A stretch of 10,955 nucleotides of DNA from Cenarchaeum sp. SB0662_bin_33 (GTDB lineage: Archaea; Thermoproteota; Nitrososphaeria; Nitrososphaerales; Nitrosopumilaceae). Both the position numbers and the translations under genes were made by a program. Shown piece after piece: positions 5,919 through 10,955 of this stretch. The stretch lies in NCBI GenBank assembly GCA_009840065.1, contig VXON01000131.1:1-10955 (forward strand), written 5' to 3'. The notes under the pieces are model-generated. The model was not told where the DNA came from. It did no database searches and worked only from the letters and a program-made list of their open reading frames with translations. The stretch's first letter is position 1. Each line of letters begins with the position of its first letter.

Positions 5919-7202
5919 TTATGGAAGCAGCCGGACCGGGTCCCTAGGATACAGTACCACTTCTCTGACATTACTTGTTCCTGTGAGTATGGTCATCAAG
6001 CGGTCCAGTCCCATGCCCCAGCCGGAGTGGGGTGGCATACCACACTTGAATACACCAAGATGCTCTGTGAACTGCTCCGGGTTAAGCCCCTGCTGTATGA
6101 GCCTCTCTTTTATCATATCGGCATTGTGCAACCGGGTGCCACCCGAGGACAATTCCAGATGTCCATACTGCAGATCAAAGGACTTGGATATCTCGGGGTT
6201 GCCATCCTTACCCATTATGTAGAACGGCTTTAGGCTCATGGGCCAGTCAGTCAAAAAGTAAAAGCCCGGATGGTTCTCGCCCACAATACGTAGGTGTGCA
6301 TCCTGCAGATCATCACCAAATTTGAGTTTGTGGCCATGCTCGTTTACCTCTCTTAGGGCATCCTCATATGTTATGACCTCAAAGGGGGTTGCCGGTGCAG
6401 TTAAGTGGTGTGGTATGCTAGATAGTTGTGATATGCATGTATGCTGGACATCCTGCATTATCTTGTATATGAGTGTCTCCAGAGTATGCATCACATCAGT
6501 ATAGTCCATAAAGGCGGCCTCTATGTCAACGCTGGTGAACTCTGTAAGGTGCCGGCCCGTATTGGAGTTTTCGGCCCTGTAAAAGTTGGACACCTCAAAG
6601 ACGCGCTCCAGCCCCAAGGTCATCTGCTCCTTGTACAGCTGCGGGCTCTGGGCTAGATAGGCGGTCCTGCCAAAGTACTCTAATGAAAAGAGGTTTGCCC
6701 CACCCTCGCTGGCACTCCCGATTATCTTGGGAGTTGTTATTTCGATATATCGCTTGGCCAGATAGTTTCGTATTGATTGAAGGGCCGTGTGGCGTATGCG
6801 GAATATGGCGCTTGTACGGGGGTTCCTCATGTCCAGTGCCCTGTGATTCAGGCGCGTATCAATATTACTCTGCAGGCGGCCCATGGGGTCCACCGGCAGG
6901 GGGTGCACTGCCTCTGTCAATAGTTGTACTGAGCCTGCATTAACCTCAAAGTCAAAGTCATGCGACTTTGTGGCCTGTAGTGTGCCGTGTACGCGTATGA
7001 CGCTCTGTCTACTCATACTTGAGATGTCACTGCCCGCCTGACCTTTTGCAACTATCTGGCATCGGCCGGAGGCATCCCTTAATGTGACAAATACAATCTT
7101 GCCCATCTTTCGCAAATCCTCTATCCAACCGCCCAGTGTCACATGATTGCCAATCATTGACTCTTCAAGGTCGGCTACATCATGACTCTTTGTAAACTCC
7201 AT
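5919..7202 (-). CDS. aspS: Aspartyl-tRNA synthetase, archaeal type (possibly non-discriminating)
   Basis: Class II synthetase that charges tRNA with aspartate. The 427 residues fit the short archaeal/eukaryal type, without the bacterial insertion domain. It has an N-terminal OB-fold anticodon-binding domain (about 18-97), motif 2 with FYRAE at 207-211, FDLQYGHLELSSGG at 342-355, and motif 3 with GLDR at 398-401. In discriminating Thermococcus-type enzymes a Trp and a Lys in the OB domain (W26 and K85) read the tRNA-Asp anticodon. By eye the matching positions here are Glu28 and Asp82, so the enzyme may also charge tRNA-Asn, which would require GatCAB amidotransferase. The ATG lies about 26 bases from a TATA-like box, suggesting a leaderless mRNA. 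The gene is convergent with the ilv-leu operon. Confidence 0.95.
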   Translation of the reverse strand: MEFTKSHDVADLEESMIGNHVTLGGWIEDLRKMGKIVFVTLRDASGRCQIVAKGQAGSDISSMSRQSVIRVHGTLQATKSHDFDFEVNAGSVQLLTEAVHPLPVDPMGRLQSNIDTRLNHRALDMRNPRTSAIFRIRHTALQSIRNYLAKRYIEITTPKIIGSASEGGANLFSLEYFGRTAYLAQSPQLYKEQMTLGLERVFEVSNFYRAENSNTGRHLTEFTSVDIEAAFMDYTDVMHTLETLIYKIMQDVQHTCISQLSSIPHHLTAPATPFEVITYEDALREVNEHGHKLKFGDDLQDAHLRIVGENHPGFYFLTDWPMSLKPFYIMGKDGNPEISKSFDLQYGHLELSSGGTRLHNADMIKERLIQQGLNPEQFTEHLGVFKCGMPPHSGWGMGLDRLMTILTGTSNVREVVLYPRDPVRLLP

Positions 7203-7224
7203 GTATACGAGTGGTGGTTTCGCC

Positions 7225-7232
7225 TAAATATT
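7225..7232 (-). promoter_or_regulatory. Putative TATA box of aspS
   Basis: On the minus strand this reads AATATTTA, centred about 26 bases before the aspS ATG at 7202. No Shine-Dalgarno lies between them, so a leaderless transcript is likely. Confidence 0.5.
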
Positions 7233-7302
7233 TCTATATGATGTGTGGTGTTTACACGGTATTTGTGTCTTGATGTATAGTTATGACACAAAACTGCACA
7301 AG

Positions 7303-7310
7303 ATATTAAA
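7303..7310 (+). promoter_or_regulatory. Putative TATA box of the tRNA-Leu gene
   Basis: ATATTAAA is centred about 28 bases before the first base of the tRNA, giving a start site a few bases upstream of 7335. Divergent from the aspS promoter in the same 132-base gap. Confidence 0.45.
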
Positions 7311-7360
7311 TCAGGCTTGACTCTTGTGTGTATTGGAGGAGTAATCAAGCCTGGCCAAAG

Positions 7361-7381
7361 AGGACTTTATGGTTCTTGGAG
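7361..7381 (+). other. tRNA-Leu intron 1 (21 nt, D-stem, non-canonical site)
   Basis: Cutting after G7360 and G7381 rebuilds a perfect three-pair D-stem (ATC with GAT). A bulge-helix-bulge fits: central helix CCAA (7355-7358) with TTGG (7376-7379), 3-base bulges A-G|A at 7359-7361 and A-G|A at 7380-7382. The inner stem pairs 7362-7366 with 7371-7375 around a 4-base loop. The outer helix CCTG (7350-7353) pairs with CAGG (7385-7388). The outer helix uses bases that pair in the anticodon stem of the mature tRNA, so this precursor fold and the final fold exclude each other. Confidence 0.75.
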
Positions 7382-7395
7382 ATGCAGGACTTAAG

Positions 7396-7410
7396 ATCAA
7401 AGAATGGGTG
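7396..7410 (+). other. tRNA-Leu intron 2 (15 nt, canonical position 37/38)
   Basis: The intron lies at the classical site between G37 (7395) and A38 (7411). The central helix is CTTA (7390-7393) with TGGG (7405-7408). Bulges are A-G|A at 7394-7396 and T-G|A at 7409-7411. The inner part is an open loop with at most one or two pairs, so this is a relaxed bulge-helix motif. At 15 nt it is very short. Confidence 0.8.
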
Positions 7411-7460
7411 ATCCTGTCTTTAAGGAGTTCGCGGGTTCAAATCCCGCCTCCTCCACATAT

Positions 7461-7474
7461 AAAAATAAAAAAAA
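7461..7474 (-). terminator. T-rich archaeal terminator of the ribbon-helix-helix gene
   Basis: On the minus strand this reads eight T, one A, five T, beginning 4 bases after the stop codon of the 7850-7479 gene. Archaeal RNA polymerase terminates at such T-runs without a hairpin. On the plus strand it is A-rich and would not stop the tRNA transcript. Confidence 0.65.
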
Positions 7475-7478
7475 GTTA

Positions 7479-7850
7479 CTAGGATCCCTTTGACTTCATT
7501 ACGGCATATACTTCGGGCATGGCAAGGCAGAAACCACAGTGTATGCAATCATCAGCATCACACAGCTCGCAGTGTAGTTTTCCCTGCTGTACTACCACCT
7601 CTACAATTCGGTTCTCCTTTCTATCTCGCAGTAAGATTCGGTCATCGTCTATGCCTATTTTTTTTAGCATTGGTGCGGACTCTGCCATCATCTTGTCCCG
7701 CATCATGCGTTCTTCAAGCATGTACGAGACGTACTTGGACAAGCTGTATGCGCCCATCTCAGTCTTTATACCGTCGGTGTCCTTGTATGTCTTGAACCGA
7801 TCATAGGTTTCTGTCGGGATGGTTATGGATTTGTAGCCTGTTTTTGGCAT
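7479..7850 (-). CDS. Ribbon-helix-helix-like protein with C-terminal Cys cluster, 123 aa
   Basis: The N-terminal half (about 1-55) starts MPKTGYKSITIPTETYDRF, a strand-turn-helix pattern like ribbon-helix-helix DNA-binding domains, followed by a helix SLSKYVSYMLEERM. The C-terminal part has five Cys at 94, 97, 102, 105 and 108 (CxxC, then CxxCxxC), suggesting zinc or an Fe-S or redox site. I do not know a named family. Inference: a metal- or redox-responsive transcription factor of archaeal type. A TATA-like box lies about 35 bases upstream. Between it and the ATG is GTAC-N6-GTAC (7867-7880), which could be an autoregulatory operator. A T-rich terminator follows the stop. The tRNA-Leu gene converges on it. 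Confidence 0.82.
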   Translation of the reverse strand: MPKTGYKSITIPTETYDRFKTYKDTDGIKTEMGAYSLSKYVSYMLEERMMRDKMMAESAPMLKKIGIDDDRILLRDRKENRIVEVVVQQGKLHCELCDADDCIHCGFCLAMPEVYAVMKSKGS

Positions 7851-7880
7851 TTTACTTCAATTAATAGTACGTTATGGTAC

Positions 7881-7890
7881 ATATTTAAAA
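7881..7890 (-). promoter_or_regulatory. Putative TATA box of the ribbon-helix-helix gene
   Basis: On the minus strand it reads TTTTAAATAT, centred about 35 bases before the ATG at 7850. A 5' leader of about 10 bases is implied, unlike the leaderless spacing of its neighbours. Confidence 0.45.
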
Positions 7891-7992
7891 CTTGCTGACA
7901 AGTTGGGCTGGTAACTAAACGTCGCGTGAAAACCCCGTTTAAGAATTACAAGATTTCTCAACAAAACTGTGATTTTCACATTTCAGTAGGCT

Positions 7993-8000
7993 TTTACATA
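7993..8000 (+). promoter_or_regulatory. Putative TATA box of the 8020 gene
   Basis: TTTACATA is centred about 24 bases before the ATG at 8020, consistent with a leaderless transcript. A 7-bp inverted repeat (GTGAAAA at 7926-7932, TTTTCAC at 7973-7979) lies just upstream in this divergent intergenic region. Confidence 0.4.
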
Positions 8001-8019
8001 ACATACAGAATATCCATGT

Positions 8020-8715
8020 ATGGGTGATGACTTTGCACAATACGAGGAGGAATACATTAAGAGACAAACATTAAACAAAAAACTTGATGGGAAAGAACGC
8101 CAGCGTCAGGAACGCATAGACTCTACCAAGCAGGCCGCATCCATTGCAGTTTTGGATTCATGGGACTATGTTGTACTAGAGATGATAAAGCGTGAGGACC
8201 TGCGTATACCAATGAAAATGGGAACTATGAGGTGTAATGAAGCATATCTGAAGTTGTTCTGTAAGGGGCTGATATCAAAGCGTACGCGCGAGTTGACGTT
8301 TGATGAGAGAGAACGCGTACAGACATTTCTGGATTCCCCATTATACAAACAGTACAAGGACAGATTGAGGGGGCTGCTTACAGATGAAGTAAACGAACAA
8401 CTCAAACTAATATCCGAGATAATAGATGTGAAGATTGTTGGGTGGTCAGGTCCAAGTGATGATATATTCAAAAATGTATGGGTGTTGACTGATGTGGGAA
8501 GGGAGAAACTTACCGAGAAGCGTAATGAGGTTATAGAGTTATGCAAGAAATACAAGGAGAATGATGTTGATTTTTACCGGAATATAGACGACTACTCCTG
8601 GGCTTTTCCAATGATGGCCATAATGGGGACAAATAGTGTGATGATGTGGGATATGCGACAGGAGTTAGATATGTTGCATGCAGATGTTGGTTTTGATGGT
8701 ATGGGTTTTGGATAA
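8020..8715 (+). CDS. Hypothetical protein, 231 aa, with Met-rich C-terminal tail
   Basis: I do not recognise this protein. Residues 1-40 are highly charged and probably helical or coiled-coil. The middle (about 41-170) is Lys/Glu-rich and mostly helical. It contains VWVLTDVGREKLTEKR (153-168), a string like the wing and last helix of winged-helix regulators, but no convincing recognition helix is seen before it. The last 41 residues change character: 8 Met plus Trp, Phe, Gly and Asp, ending DGMGFG. No signal peptide or clear membrane segment is seen. Base composition is more AT-rich than the ilv-leu operon. The ATG fits a leaderless promoter. It lies between a regulator-like gene and a broken PIN-like gene. 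Confidence 0.8.
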   Translation: MGDDFAQYEEEYIKRQTLNKKLDGKERQRQERIDSTKQAASIAVLDSWDYVVLEMIKREDLRIPMKMGTMRCNEAYLKLFCKGLISKRTRELTFDERERVQTFLDSPLYKQYKDRLRGLLTDEVNEQLKLISEIIDVKIVGWSGPSDDIFKNVWVLTDVGREKLTEKRNEVIELCKKYKENDVDFYRNIDDYSWAFPMMAIMGTNSVMMWDMRQELDMLHADVGFDGMGFG

Positions 8716-8740
8716 TATGTATGTATAAAAGACTACAAGT

Positions 8741-8748
8741 GTATATAC
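8741..8748 (+). promoter_or_regulatory. Putative TATA box of the PIN-like gene
   Basis: GTATATAC is centred about 24 bases before the ATG at 8769, a leaderless spacing. Its survival suggests that the gene was disrupted recently or that the frameshift is not what it seems. Confidence 0.45.
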
Positions 8749-8768
8749 AAGCAGTACAAACATACCAC

Positions 8769-9007
8769 ATGAAGATTCTGTTGGATGAGATGTTGGATGA
8801 TACCATGACAAACTCAAACTCAGTGGATATGATGTGTATAGTGTAAAGAGACTACGCAACGGCATCAATCTGTCAGAAGATATTAAGGTCATCATGTACG
8901 CGCGTGACAACAACATGATACTGGTCACAAAGGATAATGATTGTGTGAGGACATGCAAACAGGTAGGTATACAACACATACCACTGGACGATGATGCGTT
9001 ATTTTAG
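8769..9007 (+). pseudogene. Frameshifted PIN-like (DUF5615-type) gene
   Basis: ATG at 8769 begins MKILLDEMLD, the typical start of small PIN-like (DUF5615/Mut7-C-related) proteins, with the conserved acidic residues. After codon 10 the frame soon reaches a TAA. From 8801 another frame continues the protein without a stop to TAG 9005-9007: YHDKLKLSGYDVYSVKRLRNG, then MYARDNNMILVTKDNDC (the conserved acidic VTxD motif), ending PLDDDALF. Adding one base near 8799-8801 would give a normal protein of about 79 residues. Intact members are thought to be nucleases or toxin-like. A real mutation, a sequencing error or, less likely, programmed frameshifting could explain it. No obvious slippery homopolymer is present at the site. 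No antitoxin-like partner is seen beside it. Confidence 0.8.
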
Positions 9008-9062
9008 TATCTTCTATCTAGGCTTAAGGAGATGTAAAACTCTAGATTTGGAGTATGATAAC

Positions 9063-9070
9063 CTTAAAAG
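9063..9070 (+). promoter_or_regulatory. Putative TATA box of the DUF499 gene
   Basis: CTTAAAAG is centred about 25 bases before the ATG at 9092, again consistent with leaderless transcription. Confidence 0.45.
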
Positions 9071-9091
9071 TATCTCGTGAAACACAATACC

Positions 9092-10955
9092 ATGAAGCCA
9101 TTCCACGAACTGCTGGAAGTCAGACCTGACGTGCGCGACGGGACGCTGGACCTGTCCGTATATGCAGCCAACCTCGGAGACGTAGCATCCAAGATAGACA
9201 AGCCTGCCGCCAGAGAGTACCGAGACCCCAAACTATTCAGGGAGATGACATACGAGACTGAGGGTATGCACAAGGCATTGGATGATATTCGTGTACGATT
9301 ACAGGAAGGCAGGGGGAACGGAGTGCGCCAGTTAGAGACGTCCTTTGGGGGCGGCAAGACGCACGCCATGATAGCAATGTACCACAAGTGCACGGAGTGG
9401 AATGCAACACGTATAGCGATAGATTGCCAGTTTCTAGACACAGCCTATACGATATGGGGGGAGATGGAGCGCCAGTTAGACGGTACAATAACCAGGATGG
9501 CCGGTCAGGTCGCGCCCTCCGGAGACAAAATCTACGAACTATTCTCAAACAGGGACAAACCCGTACTAATACTGATGGATGAGATATTCAACTACATAAA
9601 GAGGGCGATTGCCGTAACGATTGGCAACTCTGATCTGGCGGACCAGACAATCACATTCATGCAGAACCTCAACGGTCAACTTGGCAGCCTGCCGAACGTA
9701 TGCCTTGTGATGTCATTATCCAACCGCGACGATGTCCTCAAGGCGGACAACATGACTGCACGAACACAGAACGAATACTATGAGAAACTACAACACATCA
9801 CGGGACGGCACCTACAACCTGTAACTGTATCTGAGGATAATGACATATCCCATATTATACGCCGTAGGCTCTTTCAGACCGACGAGGGTATAATATCAGA
9901 CCGCGCACAGGAGACAATACAGCACTGTATGGATAAGATAAAGAAGGGCGGCCTCATATCTGCCGATGATGTAAAGCCATACGTCACACGATTCAGTAAC
10001 ACATACCCATTCACCCCTGATGTAATAGACATACTACACAAAAGATGGGGTTCATACGCTACATTTCAGAGGACGCGCGGTGTATTACGGCTGCTATCGT
10101 TGGTTGTACACTCCATGCTGAAATCCAAAAGGGGGTGGATTGCACCAGGTGATATAGATCTTTCTGTATCTGCGATACGTGGGGAGCTGCTCAAGCATGC
10201 CGGAGACAATACCGCAAGTGTAATTGATGCAGACATAGTTGGGATCAATGCGTTGGCCAGGAAGGCGGATGGGGATACGGGTGTGCGCTGCGCAACAAGC
10301 ATCTTTATGTACTCATTTCCACCCAAGATGAGTCGTGGAGCAACACTTGAGGAGGTGAAGCGTTCCTCGTTCACGGATCAAACACCACACTGGGTTGCGG
10401 GTGACTCAGTGGGCAAGCTAAAACGGCGCTGCTTCTATCTGGAAGAGACTGATGAGGGAATGTTTTACTTTGATATAACCCCCAACATCAACCACATGAT
10501 AGACCACGCCAAGCGGAACGTATCTGATGGAGCAGTACATGATGCGGAGCGGAACCTGTTGGACGGGGCGAGGGACGGCGGCAGATTTGTTAACATACAC
10601 ATATGGCCTGATGAGACCGAGGCGTACAATATACCGGACAGGCCAGTTTTACAGTTGATAATATGCAAGAAGAATAACCCAGAGTGGTGCAAAAGGGTTG
10701 TAAACGGAACGAACAAGTCGCGCCGCACAAACATGAATGGTCTGATATTTGTACTTCCCACGGATGGAATTGTGCTAAATGACATGTTGCGCTTGCAGTT
10801 GGGCGCAGAGTCCGTACACTCACACATGAAAAATACGACAGAATATACATCCGCACGACGCTCATACGTAGACTCTGAGATTAAACGGGCTAGGGAGGTG
10901 TTGGGTGATGAATTGTGCAAAAAGTACTCGGTCATATACATACCAGATAGGGACG
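9092..10955 (+). CDS. DUF499 (COG1483-type) AAA+ ATPase, partial at right edge
   Basis: 621 codons are open to the window edge with no stop, so the C-terminus is missing; family members are usually around 1000 residues. Walker A is FGGGKTHA at 85-92 (Lys89) and Walker B is VLILMDE at 158-164. A sensor-1-like segment is CLVMSLSN (204-211). TIWGEMERQL (120-129) and the GGGKTHA form are features I associate with DUF499. The family is typically found with a DUF1156 adenine-specific DNA methylase and helicase or nuclease genes in antiviral or restriction-type islands. That link is established comparative genomics, and its presence here is inference. The start is set by the ATG after a TATA-like box. 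The Walker A to Walker B distance (about 70 residues) seems shorter than in the bacterial relatives I recall. Cytoplasmic. Confidence 0.82.
   Translation, partial: MKPFHELLEVRPDVRDGTLDLSVYAANLGDVASKIDKPAAREYRDPKLFREMTYETEGMHKALDDIRVRLQEGRGNGVRQLETSFGGGKTHAMIAMYHKCTEWNATRIAIDCQFLDTAYTIWGEMERQLDGTITRMAGQVAPSGDKIYELFSNRDKPVLILMDEIFNYIKRAIAVTIGNSDLADQTITFMQNLNGQLGSLPNVCLVMSLSNRDDVLKADNMTARTQNEYYEKLQHITGRHLQPVTVSEDNDISHIIRRRLFQTDEGIISDRAQETIQHCMDKIKKGGLISADDVKPYVTRFSNTYPFTPDVIDILHKRWGSYATFQRTRGVLRLLSLVVHSMLKSKRGWIAPGDIDLSVSAIRGELLKHAGDNTASVIDADIVGINALARKADGDTGVRCATSIFMYSFPPKMSRGATLEEVKRSSFTDQTPHWVAGDSVGKLKRRCFYLEETDEGMFYFDITPNINHMIDHAKRNVSDGAVHDAERNLLDGARDGGRFVNIHIWPDETEAYNIPDRPVLQLIICKKNNPEWCKRVVNGTNKSRRTNMNGLIFVLPTDGIVLNDMLRLQLGAESVHSHMKNTTEYTSARRSYVDSEIKRAREVLGDELCKKYSVIYIPDRD

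Larger units (their letters stand above)
7335..7455 (+). tRNA. tRNA-Leu(UAA), class II, with two introns
   Basis: Acceptor strand GGAGGAG (7335-7341) pairs fully with CTCCTCC (7448-7454), and A7455 is the discriminator. CCA is not encoded. The T-arm is GCGGG, TTCAAAT, CCCGC (7431-7447). The anticodon stem CAGGA (7385-7389) pairs with TCCTG (7412-7416), and the loop is CTTAAG (7390-7395) plus A7411, anticodon TAA at 7392-7394. Unspliced, 43 bases lie between the acceptor and anticodon stems and 22 in the loop, which is too long. Removing 7361-7381 and 7396-7410 gives an 85-nt tRNA with a D-stem ATC/GAT, the conserved T8, A14 and G18G19 positions, and a 14-base variable arm. A discriminator and variable arm of this kind fit leucine. 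It reads UUA and, by wobble, UUG. Confidence 0.9.

Noticed and set aside
7461..7474. A-rich tract as a terminator for the tRNA-Leu transcript
   Set aside because: Archaeal termination needs T-runs on the coding strand. Here the T-run is on the minus strand and serves the convergent gene.
7490..7806. Plus-strand open frames opposite the ribbon-helix-helix gene
   Set aside because: Cys/Ser/Arg-rich shadow frames. The minus-strand gene has a promoter, a terminator and sensible protein motifs.
7926..7979. Inverted repeat GTGAAAA/TTTTCAC between divergent genes
   Set aside because: Seven bases in AT-rich DNA with a 40-base spacer is weak. It is noted with the promoter and not reported as an operator.
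1..10955. CRISPR array or insertion sequence
   Set aside because: No regularly spaced direct repeats, no transposase motifs and no terminal inverted repeats with target duplications were seen.

Overview
The window looks like a chromosomal piece of an archaeon, most probably a member of the Thaumarchaeota (Nitrososphaerota), possibly Cenarchaeum-like. The evidence is an archaeal-type AspRS, archaeal TATA boxes placed so that most genes would be leaderless, a tRNA-Leu with bulge-helix-bulge introns, T-rich termination, heavy use of ATA for isoleucine, and small Cys-rich proteins of a kind I associate with this phylum. The lineage call is inference. No rRNA or taxonomic marker beyond AspRS is present.

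Region 1-1039 is AT-rich and mostly non-coding. It holds a long imperfect hairpin, a GC-rich hairpin, three copies of a 15-bp motif, and one small unrecognised ORF (562-726). It ends in a layered control region for the next operon: a dyad, a TATA box, a 13-codon leader-peptide-like ORF rich in Thr, Leu and Val, and a perfect 18-bp palindrome that encloses a second TATA box.

Region 1040-5917 is a compact branched-chain amino-acid operon on the + strand: ilvB (acetolactate synthase large subunit), ilvN (its regulatory subunit), leuA (2-isopropylmalate synthase), leuB (3-isopropylmalate dehydrogenase) and a 42-residue two-CxxC protein. Genes overlap or lie within 3 nt of each other. IlvBN makes acetolactate or acetohydroxybutyrate for valine, leucine and isoleucine. 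LeuA and LeuB commit the valine precursor to leucine. ilvC, ilvD and leuCD are not here. aspS converges on this operon from the minus strand, with one base between the two stop codons. By eye its AspRS lacks the residues of strictly discriminating archaeal enzymes.

Region 7203-7455 has the aspS promoter and a tRNA-Leu(UAA) gene. The tRNA gene reads as an 85-nt class II tRNA only if two introns are removed, 21 nt in the D-stem and 15 nt in the anticodon loop.

Region 7456-10955 looks accessory. It has a ribbon-helix-helix-like protein with a C-terminal Cys cluster, an unrecognised 231-residue protein with a Met-rich tail, a PIN-like (DUF5615-type) gene broken by a frameshift, and the first 621 codons of a DUF499 (COG1483-type) ATPase that runs off the right edge. 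DUF499 ATPases usually sit in antiviral or restriction-type gene clusters, so the right edge is probably the start of a defence locus.
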